This document shows positions 46,801 through 53,665 of a DNA stretch of 64,000 bases, in pieces. Positions within the stretch are counted from its first letter, which is position 1; every line of letters begins with the position of its first letter. Source of the DNA: Amblyornis subalaris (lineage: Eukaryota > Chordata > Aves > Passeriformes > Ptilonorhynchidae); the NCBI GenBank assembly GCA_018881555.1, contig JACAXG010000081.1, forward strand, positions 3,356,674 through 3,420,673, read 5' to 3'. The translations under genes were made by a program, and so were the position numbers. The notes under the pieces are model-generated. The model was not told where the DNA came from. It saw nothing but the letters and a program-made list of their open reading frames with translations, and did no database searches.

Positions 46801-49577
46801 CCTACCTGACCAACCGCCTGGCCGAGTACCTGGTGGAGCGCTCGGGTCGGGACGTCACCGAGGGCATCGTCAGCACCTTCAACATGCACCAGCAGTCCTG
46901 CAAGGTGAGAACACGCAGCAGCGTCCCTGTGGGCGCTGGTGTCATGGTCCCTGTGGCCGTCATGCCGTGGCCCCACGTGTGACACCCGGCCCATTCGTTG
47001 CAGGACCTGCAGCTGTACCTGTCCAACCTGGCCAACCAGATTGACCGGGAGACGGGCACGGCGGACGTGCCGCTGGTGATCCTCCTGGATGACCTCAGCG
47101 AGGCGGGCTCCATCAGCGAGCTCGTCAACGGTGCGCTCACCTGCAAGTACCACAAATGGTGAGAGCCCCCTGCACCCCTCCAGTGCAGCCCCTGGGCACA
47201 CGCGTTCTCCTCACTGCTCCCACCGAGGTCCCTGGGCTGTAGGGATGAGGCTGCATGCGTCTGCCGTGCCCAGATTAGCTCTGCCTTGGGTGGGGTGACT
47301 CAGAGGTTTTTTCTCATGGATCTTGTCTCTCTGTCGCTCACTCAGCCCATATATCATTGGGACCACCAACCAGCCTGTGAAGATGACCCCAAACCACGGC
47401 CTCCATCTCAGCTTCAGGTGGGAATCATACATCCCTGGCGACCATCCCTGTGGGGTTGTGGGAGGCAGAAGCCATCACTTGCACCTGGGCATTTCTGTGG
47501 TCACATCCTATGATGGGGGACTCTGATTAGGACCGAGCCCCAGGCCTGTCCCTGCCATCGTAGAAGGATGTGATACTCCCCAGCCTCAGGAAAATGCAGG
47601 GTGGGGATGCTAGGATGGCTCCAGAAGTGTTGGGGAGCAGGACAGCTTGTGTGGAGACCCAGCCCTGACCACCAGAGTCCTTCCCCCAGGATGCTGACCT
47701 TCTCCAACAACGTGGAGCCGGCCAATGGCTTCCTGGTGCGCTACCTGCGCCGGAAGCTGCTGGAGTCAGACACGGACATCAACGCCAACAAGGAGGAGCT
47801 GCTGCGGGTGCTGGACTGGGTGCCCAAGCTCTGGTACCACTTGCACACCTTTCTGGAAAAACACAGTACATCCGACTTCCTCATCGGTACGGCCTTGCCT
47901 CACCTTCCTTCTCTGCCCTGTGCTGCGAGGAGCTCTCAGGGACTGGGATCAAACCCTCCCAGAGGAGCTTGGGGAGCTGATGTGCTCCCTGTGTCACCCA
48001 CTCCCACAAACCACAGCTGGTGGGTGATGCACACAAGTGTTGCTCTCCCCTGGGTGGTCTTTGTTCCTTTGGGAGCTGTCACTGGGGTGTCAGCCAAGGC
48101 TGCCAGCCCTCCTGGCACCCTTCTCTGGGCATGAAGGAGCTGTATTTTCCCAGGCAGATCCCCCACACCTCACCAGGTTTTTGGGGGATAGATTGAAGTT
48201 GGCAGCCCTGTTCCTTGCCTGGGAGGTGCTGTCTGCCCTCTGTGCAGGTGGATGGTGCCTGGACACTATTCCCAGGGCACCCGGTCAGCTAGGTGTGCCC
48301 ACCTCAGTGCTGTGAGCCACAGGGCCAGTGACTGGACCAGGGAGACCCAACTCCCATTTCCACTGTCTGCGTTCCTCCTGCAGGTCCCTGCTTCTTTCTG
48401 TCCTGCCCCATTGGAATTGAGGATTTCCGGACCTGGTTCATTGACCTGTGGAACAACTCCATCATCCCTTACCTGCAGGAGGGGGCAAAAGATGGGCTCA
48501 AGGTACCCAGTGCTGCTGGCAAATGGGATCACAAACCAGTGTGGGAACACTGATACAGCCGTCATGGGTGGGGAGAGGGGCGGCACTGGGATTGTGGATG
48601 CAGGTGACATCTCCATCAGTCCCTGCCCTGTGGCTGCTGTGGGACATAGCACTGTCCTGAGGGGCTCAGGTGCCATGTTGCTGGCTCTGGCATGTGCTGA
48701 GGAGGTGGCTGCCGCTTGCTCCCTGCCACAGGTCCACGGGCAGAAGGCGGCCTGGGAGGACCCCGTGGAGTGGGTGCGGGACACCCTGCCCTGGCCGTCA
48801 GCGCAGCAGGACCAGTCCAAGCTGTACCACCTGCCCCCGCCCACCATTGGGCCCCACAGCGCCGTGTCCCCCCCCGAGGAGCGCACTGTCAAGGACACGA
48901 CGCCCAGCTCCCTGGACTCGGACCCGCTGGTACGCTGGGCACCACAANGGGCTGGTGGAGGGGGCAGAGCAGGGTGGAGCTTCGCTTTCCCGGTTAATTC
49001 TCAGTGTAAAAAGCCTGATTTGGGGATGCAGAAACACTCTGCACTCTGTGAGAAGCAGTGTGTCCAGGGTGGTGGTACTGGCAAGTGGGCTGCACACCAG
49101 GACACATGATGTGCCAGCGAAAGGGCACAACATGNCATTCCACGAGGCATTGTGTCCACATGCAGAGCCACAGACAGGCACTCACGTGCTCACATGTGTC
49201 CTGGTGTGTCACCTGGAGAGGCTGCTGCCTGATCGGCTGCNACAGGTCATGCCAGCTGATGCTGGTTTGGCACGCTGAGCTTTGAGCATTCCAGCTGTGC
49301 CCAAGGCTGGATCCTGGCACAAGGGGGGAATTTTGCAGCATCCCTGGGATTTGCTTTGCCCTCGAAGGAGCTTCCCAGCAAGGCTGGTTTGTCTGGGAGG
49401 GCAAGGAGGGCAAAGTGGCCTCCCCAGCACCTGTGGGCCTGCTGTCCCCCTTGGGCTCCTGCCACTCTTGTGTCCCCACAGATGGCCATGCTGCTCAAGC
49501 TCCAGGAAGCCGCCAACTACATCGAGTCTCCAGACCGTGAGACCATGGTGGATCCCGACCTGCAGTCGACTCTGTGA
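22753..49577 (+). CDS. NAV1: Neuron navigator 1, partial (5' coding exon outside window), 29 exons
   Basis: NAV1 is a large cytoplasmic protein that tracks growing microtubule plus ends and promotes directed neurite growth; NAV2, NAV3 and worm UNC-53 are relatives (family knowledge). Spliced from the exons listed separately, it gives 1,619 residues plus stop in one frame. Numbered from the first complete codon at 22755: a Ser/Pro/Arg-rich region at about 1-830, an SGIP plus-end-binding motif at 382-385 (38597-38608), an acidic run of eight Glu encoded at about 39539-39562, a coiled coil at about 833-915, a Lys run, a second coiled coil at about 1036-1105, and an AAA+ domain with GPSGTGKT at 1300-1307 and VILLDD at 1366-1371. 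It matches remembered human NAV1 closely along its length. No calponin-homology domain is visible; that domain belongs to the missing N-terminus of NAV2/NAV3. About 260 residues of the long isoform are missing upstream. Confidence 0.97.
24060..24210. promoter_or_regulatory. AT-rich candidate regulatory element
   Basis: GGTGATTAAATTAGCATTGC (24075-24094) and a CACGTGG E-box near 24151 lie in an AT-richer block between exons. Only composition and motifs support it. Confidence 0.22.
24731..25245 (-). mobile_element. CR1 LINE 3' fragment, about 515 bp
   Basis: On the minus strand it ends in the CR1 terminal repeat (ATTCTGTGATTCCATGATTC at 24731-24752). Internal blocks typical of CR1 follow, such as the complement of CTTTCAGGGATGGCGACTCC and of CATGCTCCAGCACCTCAATG. 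It is the longest CR1 copy in the window and is 5' truncated. Confidence 0.9.
26468..26833 (+). CDS. NAV1: NAV1 exon b
   Basis: It encodes residues 34-156 (first and last codons split), with the strongly conserved stretches [19 protein letters not shown] and [13 protein letters not shown] and the acidic end EDDDITTG. The acceptor follows GTCCTCACAG and the donor is GTATGT. One N at 26633 falls on a third codon position (ACN, Thr). Confidence 0.97.
28935..29098. repeat. CAGCCCCTCATCCAG-type tandem repeat
   Basis: Degenerate copies of an approximately 16-20-nt unit (CAGCCCCTCATCCAGC, CAGCCCCTCACCCAGTG) repeat about eight times. It is intronic and non-coding. Confidence 0.8.
29140..29340. promoter_or_regulatory. 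Small CpG cluster in NAV1 intron
   Basis: CpG dinucleotides are dense from CCGGTGCCGCTAATG through CACCGCGCCGGCGCACACCC to GTGACGCGTCCCCGTTGG. It is shorter than a usual CpG island. No start codon with a matching splice donor was found, so promoter activity is only a possibility. Confidence 0.25.
31304..31311 (+). promoter_or_regulatory. TATAAATA box-like site
   Basis: TATAAATA followed by TTTG lies in a GC-rich setting (TGGCTGGCCAGGGAGCG upstream). It could be a TATA box or a MEF2-type site. No first exon with the right phase was found just downstream. Confidence 0.2.
34451..34468 (+). CDS. Upstream mini-ORF (5 codons) in the internal NAV1 promoter
   Basis: ATG CCG CTG TCG CTT TAA lies 82 nt before the proposed start codon and in the same frame. 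It would be in the leader only if transcription starts upstream of 34451. Its stop is also the in-frame stop that defines the downstream ATG as first. Confidence 0.25.
   Translation: MPLSL
34550..34596 (+). CDS. NAV1: NAV1 alternative first coding exon (short isoform)
   Basis: ATG at 34550 has A at -3 and is the first in-frame Met after a TAA at 34466. It reads [15 protein letters not shown], a basic N-terminus, then AG at the donor CAG|GTACCG. The leftover AG joins the T that opens exon c to make AGT (Ser), continuing into WDESSS without a frame change. The result is about 1,479 residues and lacks everything encoded by exons a and b. The first transcribed base is unknown. Phase match by chance is one in three, so the CpG island is the stronger evidence. 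Confidence 0.6.
34807..34856. repeat. Direct repeat of CCCCCCATCCTCCGCCC
   Basis: Two near-identical copies of about 23 nt lie in tandem inside the CpG island, downstream of the alternative exon. Confidence 0.7.
36393..36600 (-). mobile_element. CR1 LINE 3' fragment
   Basis: It reads CACAGAATCACGACATGG at the 3' end of the minus-strand element, then the complement of the usual CR1 GGATGGGGC/GGAGTAGCC region. It is 5' truncated. Confidence 0.88.
37358..37496 (+). CDS. NAV1: NAV1 exon c
   Basis: The T at 37358 completes Gly of exon b (or Ser of the alternative first exon). It encodes [17 protein letters not shown] and a Ser-rich stretch ending RRNSAIA (residues 157-202). The acceptor follows CCCTCACAG and the donor is GTAGGT. 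This is the first exon shared by both proposed isoforms. Confidence 0.97.
37708..38005 (+). CDS. NAV1: NAV1 exon d
   Basis: It encodes residues 203-301 and the first base of Gly 302, beginning [17 protein letters not shown] and ending [11 protein letters not shown]. It is Lys/Glu/Ser-rich. The N at 37863 is a third position (GGN, Gly). The donor is GTGAGA. Confidence 0.96.
38006..38357 (+). other. NAV1: NAV1 intron (352 nt)
   Basis: A short GT-AG intron. Nothing else was recognised in it. Confidence 0.9.
38358..39051 (+). CDS. NAV1: NAV1 exon e (largest in window; SxIP motif)
   Basis: The 694-nt exon encodes residues 302-533 of the basic, Ser/Pro/Thr-rich microtubule-binding part. KSSGIPVKP at about 38591-38617 contains an S-x-I-P motif, the known docking signal for EB plus-end proteins. 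The block [19 protein letters not shown] is conserved in NAV1. Ns at 38410 and 38506 are third positions (ACN, TCN). The donor is GTATGG. Confidence 0.97.
39154..39612 (+). CDS. NAV1: NAV1 exon f
   Basis: It encodes residues 533-686, with [36 protein letters not shown] and [17 protein letters not shown], all characteristic of NAV1. A run of eight Glu (39539-39562) looks longer than in the human protein as remembered. The N at 39512 is a first position and would change the residue; the N at 39370 is a third position. The preceding 102-nt intron has no stop in the reading frame. Confidence 0.96.
39816..39857 (+). CDS. NAV1: NAV1 exon g (42 nt)
   Basis: A small symmetric exon (14 codons) encoding most of [15 protein letters not shown]. 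Splice phases before and after are identical, so skipping would keep the frame. The acceptor follows CCTTCCAG and the donor is GTAAAA. Confidence 0.95.
40022..40170 (+). CDS. NAV1: NAV1 exon h
   Basis: It encodes residues 700-749 plus one base ([20 protein letters not shown] onward to [17 protein letters not shown]). The acceptor AG sits at 40020-40021 and the donor is GTCAGT. Confidence 0.95.
40171..40773 (+). other. NAV1: NAV1 intron (603 nt)
   Basis: A GT-AG intron with several isolated Ns. No other feature was recognised. Confidence 0.9.
40774..40944 (+). CDS. NAV1: NAV1 exon i
   Basis: It encodes residues 750-806 plus one base ([19 protein letters not shown], then [20 protein letters not shown]). 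Its length of 171 nt and matching phases make it symmetric. The N at 40916 is a third position (TCN, Ser). The donor is GTGAGA. Confidence 0.96.
40945..41481 (+). other. NAV1: NAV1 intron (537 nt)
   Basis: A GT-AG intron. Nothing else was recognised. Confidence 0.9.
41482..41534 (+). CDS. NAV1: NAV1 exon j (53 nt)
   Basis: It encodes residues 807-824, [17 protein letters not shown], a Ser-rich linker. It ends in phase 0 before a microexon. The donor is GTAAGA. Confidence 0.95.
41704..41727 (+). CDS. NAV1: NAV1 microexon k (24 nt)
   Basis: Eight whole codons, AEEKMQSE, matching human AEERMQSE as remembered. It lies just before the first coiled coil. The acceptor CACGCTGCCAG carries TGC within 6 nt, with more TGC copies upstream, as in exons controlled by the neural splicing factor SRRM4. 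The donor is GTGAGC. Skipping keeps the frame. Confidence 0.93.
41817..41894 (+). CDS. NAV1: NAV1 exon l (coiled coil)
   Basis: It encodes residues 833-858, [20 protein letters not shown]..., the start of the first coiled coil. It is 78 nt long, in phase 0 on both sides. The donor is GTGAGT. Confidence 0.96.
42088..42171 (+). CDS. NAV1: NAV1 exon m (coiled coil)
   Basis: It encodes residues 859-886, [20 protein letters not shown]..., continuing the heptads. It is 84 nt long, phase 0 on both sides. The donor is GTGGGT. Confidence 0.96.
42322..42433 (+). CDS. NAV1: NAV1 exon n (coiled coil)
   Basis: It encodes residues 887-923 plus one base, [20 protein letters not shown]..., ending the first coiled coil. 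The donor is GTAAGG. Confidence 0.96.
42434..43041 (+). other. NAV1: NAV1 intron (608 nt)
   Basis: A GT-AG intron. No other feature was recognised. Confidence 0.9.
43042..43160 (+). CDS. NAV1: NAV1 exon o (Lys run)
   Basis: It encodes residues 924-963, [20 protein letters not shown] to SKDADAK and a run of five Lys before SW. The basic end probably contributes to microtubule or membrane contact (inference). The N at 43046 is a third position (CTN, Leu). The donor is GTGGGT. Confidence 0.96.
43161..43591 (+). other. NAV1: NAV1 intron (431 nt)
   Basis: A GT-AG intron ending in an almost pure pyrimidine tract (CCCTTTTTTTCCAG). Nothing else was recognised. Confidence 0.9.
43592..43600 (+). CDS. 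NAV1: NAV1 microexon p (9 nt, Val-Tyr-Glu)
   Basis: GTG TAC GAG lies between a perfect acceptor (TTTTTTTCCAG) and the consensus donor GTAAGT. It is required to rebuild [16 protein letters not shown], which is contiguous in human NAV1 as remembered. It is too short for ORF-based gene finding. Skipping removes three residues and keeps the frame. Confidence 0.92.
43601..44956 (+). other. NAV1: NAV1 intron (1.36 kb)
   Basis: A GT-AG intron with several isolated Ns. No repeat or exon was recognised. Confidence 0.88.
44957..45153 (+). CDS. NAV1: NAV1 exon q
   Basis: It encodes residues 967-1031 plus two bases, [20 protein letters not shown], then [18 protein letters not shown]. The donor GTACGT at 45154 is chosen because GA+G keeps the frame into exon r. 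The N at 45123 is a second codon position. The next intron is only 86 nt. Confidence 0.93.
45240..45402 (+). CDS. NAV1: NAV1 exon r (second coiled coil)
   Basis: It encodes residues 1032-1086, [20 protein letters not shown], then [20 protein letters not shown]. The acceptor is TTGGCCCAG. The donor is GTGGGG. Confidence 0.95.
45541..45715 (+). CDS. NAV1: NAV1 exon s
   Basis: It encodes residues 1087-1144 plus one base. [15 protein letters not shown] ends the coiled coil, and a Ser/Pro linker with SSPRRSLGL follows. The N at 45678 is a third position (ACN, Thr). The donor is GTAGGG. Confidence 0.95.
45929..46026 (+). CDS. NAV1: NAV1 exon t
   Basis: It encodes residues 1145-1177, [20 protein letters not shown], then [12 protein letters not shown], the beginning of the folded C-terminal part. 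The donor is GTAAGC. Confidence 0.96.
46153..46248 (+). CDS. NAV1: NAV1 exon u
   Basis: It encodes residues 1178-1209, [20 protein letters not shown], then [12 protein letters not shown]. It is 96 nt long, phase 0 on both sides. The donor is GTAGGA. Confidence 0.96.
46400..46559 (+). CDS. NAV1: NAV1 exon v
   Basis: It encodes residues 1210-1262 plus one base, including [20 protein letters not shown] before the AAA+ core. The N at 46423 is a third position (CCN, Pro). The donor is GTCAGT. Confidence 0.96.
46669..46904 (+). CDS. NAV1: NAV1 exon w (AAA+ Walker A)
   Basis: It encodes residues 1263-1341. The nucleotide-binding P-loop GPSGTGKT is encoded at 46779-46802, preceded by [17 protein letters not shown]. 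The fold is AAA+, which binds ATP; the enzymatic activity of the navigator family is poorly defined. The N at 46685 is the third base of the expected Cys codon (TGN). The donor is GTGAGA. Confidence 0.97.
47004..47158 (+). CDS. NAV1: NAV1 exon x (AAA+ Walker B)
   Basis: It encodes residues 1342-1392 plus two bases. VILLDD at 47076-47093 is the Walker B strand, but Asp replaces the usual catalytic Glu that follows (DD rather than DE), as in human NAV1 as remembered. That would be consistent with weak or absent hydrolysis (inference). The donor is GTGAGA. Confidence 0.96.
47346..47417 (+). CDS. NAV1: NAV1 exon y (sensor 1 region)
   Basis: It encodes residues 1393-1416 plus two bases, [23 protein letters not shown] is in the position of the AAA+ sensor 1 polar residue. 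The donor is GTGGGA. Confidence 0.95.
47690..47886 (+). CDS. NAV1: NAV1 exon z
   Basis: It encodes residues 1417-1482 plus one base, [20 protein letters not shown], then [20 protein letters not shown]. The donor is GTACGG. Confidence 0.96.
47887..48383 (+). other. NAV1: NAV1 intron (497 nt)
   Basis: A GT-AG intron. Nothing else was recognised. Confidence 0.9.
48384..48502 (+). CDS. NAV1: NAV1 exon aa
   Basis: It encodes residues 1483-1522, [20 protein letters not shown], then [19 protein letters not shown]. The donor is GTACCC. Confidence 0.96.
48732..48929 (+). CDS. NAV1: NAV1 exon ab
   Basis: It encodes residues 1523-1588, [20 protein letters not shown], then a Pro/Ser-rich tail region with PSSLDSDPL. 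It is 198 nt long, phase 0 on both sides. The donor is GTACGC. Confidence 0.96.
48930..49481 (+). other. NAV1: NAV1 last intron (552 nt)
   Basis: A GT-AG intron. Nothing else was recognised. Confidence 0.9.
49482..49577 (+). CDS. NAV1: NAV1 last coding exon (ends in stop)
   Basis: It encodes the last 31 residues, [20 protein letters not shown] to DLQSTL, then TGA at 49575-49577. The acceptor follows TGTCCCCACAG. The exon continues as 3' UTR. Confidence 0.97.
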   Translation: MAMLLKLQEAANYIESPDRETMVDPDLQSTL

Positions 49578-50128
49578 GGCCCGGATGTGCCAGCCCAGGC
49601 GGAGGGGAGCTGCTGATGGGCTGCTCTCCTTTTCATTTGGCATCCAGGAGCNCGGGGCTGGCGAGCAAGCAGAGAGGAGAGGAGCGGGGTTCTGGTGTGT
49701 CCCAGCGGAGCTTGGGGAAACTCGGCTCATCTGTGAAAGAGCACGAGTTGCCATCTCCCCTCCCGACCCTGGGGGTAGGAGAATCCTGGTTTCTCTTCTT
49801 GGTTTTTTCTGTCTCTATTACAAACTCTCGGGCTTTGGGACCAGGGCGACCGCTGCGGCCGAGCCCCTGCTCCCGGGAGCCTCAGGAAGGTGCCTGCGTG
49901 GGGCAGGGACCCCGTGGGAGCCACCTGGGCTGAAGCCGGGGGCACAGGAGGAGCCCAGGCCGCAGGATGAGCGTGCAGGCGTGAGGGGCTCTGGCTCCCT
50001 GTGCGTCCGCTGGGCAAAGCCAAGGGAGCCACTCCTGCCTCNTGCTGGCCGAGGGGAGTGCGGCTCTCGCCGCTCTCCGTGTGTTCCCCGTTCCACCTGC
50101 ACAGCAGCCGCTGTGACCAGGACAGCCC

Positions 50129-50134
50129 AATAAA
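50129..50134 (+). terminator. NAV1: AATAAA, proximal NAV1 poly(A) signal
   Basis: It lies 552 nt after the stop, followed within 30 nt by T-rich TTTTATTTTGTTTACC. It would give a short 3' UTR of about 580 nt. Confidence 0.7.
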
Positions 50135-51595
50135 CCCTGCTTTGGTTATTTTATTTTGTTTACCCCCTCCCCTTTTTCTTTGGCCGAGTCCAGACTTTGC
50201 TTTGGTCCCTTTTTTTTGTTCTGGTTCTTCGCTCTCCTGGCCTGGAGCCCGCGGCCTGGTGCCCACTGCTTCCCTGGCAGCAGTGCCCTTCCCCTTTGGT
50301 TTCTTTTGCAGCTGTTGATTTCACCACTCAAACCACCTCTGTCACAAAACTGGTGCTCACTGGACGATCTCCAGTCCCTGAACCCACCTCCTGGGGCCGC
50401 GCATGTTGGCTGAGGTGGGACTTGGAGGCCGGTGTGGAGGCGGGTGACTGCGGGATGCTCCCAGAGAGCAGCCCCTCACATGGCAACTCCCCCCTCCTCA
50501 AAGGCACAGGGCATGAGGATGGTGTCTCCTGTCTCCCACCAGGCTGGGATGCAGGTGGGCATCCCCTCCCTGAGGTATCGGGGCATAGGGAGGCTGCTGC
50601 TACTGCCCCATCCCTGGGCAGCCAGATGCCATCCCTGTCCCCTTGGTGGAGGGGGGCCCAACCAGCTTCCCATCCCCTCGGTGCTGCCAGGCCTGGGGCT
50701 GTAGGTTGGTGACCTGGGGTTGCTCCCTGTGCCACCTGCTCCCCCCGGCCCTGTGCCTTCCTGCAGCCTGGCAGGGTCTGCGTTGGTGCTCTGGGGGCAC
50801 CTGAGGCTGCCATGTGTCCTCCTGGCCTTACCCCACATTGTCGAAAGGCCAGACTCCTGCATGGAGAGGGTCAGCCCCGGTGCTGCCATGGTGCCTTAAT
50901 CCCTGGCCATGCGGGAAGAGGGCATNTGGGGCTTTGGATAATGCTGTCACAGCCTGCTCCAGCTCCAGTGTCCTCTGATTGTCACCAAAGCCAACTTGGC
51001 TGGGATGGAATGGGGGTGCTGGCACTGTCCAAGCTGGGACTGCTGCCTGCAGCACCCTTGCTGGCCTGTCCCCAGCCATGGCTGCGGGGTGCCCTGCGGG
51101 ACAGCAACCCCCTCCTGTGCCCGCCTGGGCTCTGGGGACGCCCTCCTCCCCGCTGCCCTCCAGGTCAGCCCCCACATTCAACTGGGGCCCTGGAGAGACA
51201 TCTGGGGAGAGGTGACTCCAGGGCCGGGTCAACTGAGCCCACCCTGTCCCCAAACTCTGCCAGGCTGGGGACTGGGCAGCCTCAGCCCCCTGTGCCGCGG
51301 CTGGTGTGGCCTTCAGGGATGCCTCACACCCCTCTGGAACGGGCACCTCCCGCGGTGCCCTTGGAGGCAGCCGCCACCTCTGCCCTCGGTGCTCTCGGCC
51401 GGTGTGTCCTGCCTTGCCGCCCCATGGTGCTCACTTCTCCCACTTCTCCGTCTGTCCGACAGCCTCCCGCTGCCGCCGGGGCCGGCCAGCCCGGCCCCTT
51501 CCCACGGGGATCTCCCGGGATCTCCTCCCCATGCTGGCTTGGGTGTTAGGGCTTTCTGTTCGCCTTCTCTTGTGTTGCCGCCGTCGAGGACTCGC

Positions 51596-51603
51596 TGTAC
51601 ATA
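51596..51603 (+). promoter_or_regulatory. NAV1: Pumilio-type element TGTACATA
   Basis: An exact match to UGUANAUA in the long 3' UTR. It would be included only if a distal poly(A) site is used. Confidence 0.35.
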
Positions 51604-52346
51604 GATCCGTCGTGGAACGCCCTGTGTGGGTTGGGGGGGCCCGGCCCTGTGCCTCGTCCCTGGTTTTGGGTTTTTTTTGTACTCTGTGATGACTGTGCTG
51701 TGCTGACTTCTTTTCTGATTGTATGAGACTCCGGCTCAGCAGCTGCTCAAGGCCGGTGGTGGGGACCCAGCTGTCCCCTCCAGCCCCTCGCACCCTCCCC
51801 GGGACTCTGGTGCCCAGGGTGGGAAGGGAATGATGCACCTTTGAGGGCAGCCCTGCGCCCAGGTGCCCTGAGGAGTCCTGTGGGAGGAGGGGCAGCCTTG
51901 CCTGGGCTTGATTGCTTTCCTGACGCCCCAGGGAGCCACCCAAACATTGACCAAACTGTAGCTGTCTCCTGCTGCTGAGTGTCCCCCAGCCTGTGTCCTG
52001 CAGGTTTGCTCCGGCCCTCTCCAGACTGGNGCTGCCTCTCATCCCGGCACCTCAGCCCTGGCAGCTGGAGGTGAGTGGCAGGTGGGGGTGTGATTCAGGA
52101 GGAATCTCCAAGGGAAGAGGAAGGGCCATGCCAGCTGGTGGGCCCTGGGATGGGCATGGTGCGGGCTTGACTGGGGTTACCTGGCCGGAGGGGCCAGGTC
52201 CTGATGGATTCCTCCTGGCTTACACCGAGCATCTCATGTCCCCAAGCCTGGCAGCTGTCTGGGGATTGACCCCTGGCTGTGCACTGAGCCCCTCTGTCCC
52301 CAGGGAAAGTGTCCAAGGATTGCACTAACTCATCCTCCTGCCACCT

Positions 52347-52560
52347 CCAAGGGTGCCTGTCACCCCCAAAGGAGCTGGTCACCCCCAAAGGGTGCCCATC
52401 GTTGCCTGCTGCCCACAGAGGTGCCTGACACCCCCAAAGGAGCTGGTCATCCCCAAAGGTACCTGTTGTCCCCTAAGGTGCCTGCTGCCCCCAAAGGTGC
52501 CCATCATCCCCCAGGCGTACCTGCCACCTCCAAAGGTTGCCCCCAAAGGTGCCCATGGTC
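52347..52560. repeat. CCCCAAAGG-type tandem repeat in the 3' UTR
   Basis: About ten degenerate copies of an approximately 18-24-nt unit (CACCCCCAAAGGAGCTGGT, CTGCCCCCAAAGGTGCC) occur within 215 nt. Confidence 0.85.
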
Positions 52561-52701
52561 CCTGGGAGCCCCCCTGAGGGGCTGGAGGTGGGCGATGGCA
52601 GCGCCTCACCCTCCTGCCCCCTTGAGCTGCTGCTGCCCGGTGGCCTGAACCTTACAATTTTAGCTTTTTTCTATTAAACACAAACAACCTTTTTTTAATT
52701 A

Positions 52702-52707
52702 AATAAA
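52702..52707 (+). terminator. NAV1: AATAAA, middle NAV1 poly(A) signal
   Basis: It lies in TTAATTAAATAAAAGATG, about 3.1 kb after the stop. A T/GT-rich stretch with GTTTTAGATTATCTGTGT follows. Confidence 0.5.
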
Positions 52708-52941
52708 AGATGAAATGGACAAATTCCTGTTTTAGATTATCTGTGTAATTGACTGGGTTTTGTGTTTCTTAACTGCATGGTATTCCTGCCGAGGGGTTTT
52801 ATAGCACTTTTTAAATTTCTCTTTAAGATTTTGGTCCGGATTTCTACTGCTCTCGCCTGTCTGTTTTTGCTTTTTCCTTGCTCCCTCCACGTTTGTAAAC
52901 TCGCTCCATTTTATACCTGATGTTGAGACCCAGCCCCACGT

Positions 52942-52949
52942 TGTACATA
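52942..52949 (+). promoter_or_regulatory. NAV1: Pumilio-type element TGTACATA
   Basis: A second exact UGUANAUA match, in the AT-rich terminal 3' UTR. Confidence 0.35.
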
Positions 52950-53186
52950 GCTGCGGGAACAATCATAGGGAACAAACAAACACCATCTGGACTCTTTCCA
53001 CGATTAGTTGTTTTTACTTCAAAGAAATTTTAAAAGAAATGTAAAAGGAAGCCAGGAAAAGGCTTGAGGATATTCTGAAAAGACAGAAACAAATCCAGCC
53101 CTGCACCAAGTCAGCTCCTGCTGCCCACACTGCCCGCACCAACTGGCATGTCTCTTCTCGGTCGTCTGTCTAACACCATTGGATTC

Positions 53187-53192
53187 AATAAA
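53187..53192 (+). terminator. NAV1: AATAAA, distal NAV1 poly(A) signal
   Basis: TTCAATAAAGTGATCTCC is followed by GTACTGCC and then GT-rich CCTGTGTCTG. It is the best candidate for the gene end, about 3.6 kb after the stop. AT-rich sequence stops here and GC-rich intergenic sequence begins. Confidence 0.65.
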
Positions 53193-53275
53193 GTGATCTC
53201 CTGTACTGCCGNCTCCTGGTCCTGTGTCTGCAGCTCTGTTCCTCTGCGGGAGAGGGGAGGGCACTTGTACCACCA

Positions 53276-53665
53276 CACATCACAGAGTCATGGAATGGTT
53301 TGGGTTGGAAGGACCCTTAAAGCTCGTCTCAGTGGAAGGGACACCTTGCACTATCCTGGGTTGCTCCAAGCCCTGTCCAACCTGGCCTTGGACACTTCCA
53401 CAGATGGGGCAGCCACAGCTTCTCTGGGCAACCTGTGCCAGGGCCTCCCCACCCTCACAGGGAAGAATTCCTTTCCAATAACCCGTCTAACCCTGCCCTG
53501 TGTCAGTGGGAAGCCATTCCCCCTTGTCCTGTCACTCCAGGTCCTTGTCCAAAGCTCCTCTCCAGCTCTCCTGGAGCCCCTTTAGGAACTGGAAGAGGTT
53601 CTGAGGTCTCCTCAGGGCCTTCTCCTTTCCAGACTGAACACCTCCAGGTCTCCCAGCCTGGCTCC
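53276..53665 (-). mobile_element. CR1 LINE 3' fragment
   Basis: The minus-strand CR1 tail starts at CACAGAGTCATGGAATGG. Blocks GGTTGCTCCAAGCCCTGTCC, CCTCCCCACCCTCACAGGGA and CTCTCCAGCTCTCCTGGAGC follow. It lies about 70 nt past the last NAV1 poly(A) signal. Confidence 0.92.

Larger units (their letters stand above)
49578..53210 (+). other. NAV1: NAV1 3' UTR (long form)
   Basis: No coding sequence follows the stop. The region is unspliced as far as can be seen and holds three AATAAA signals, a CCCCAAAG-type repeat (52347-52560) and two TGTANATA Pumilio-type sites. The last 550 nt are AT-rich, like many conserved distal 3' UTR ends. Whether the long form is used is inferred from the signals only. 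Confidence 0.7.

Noticed and set aside
52804..52810. GCACTTT match to the miR-17 family seed
   Set aside because: A 7-nt match is expected by chance in a 3.6-kb UTR, with no supporting context.
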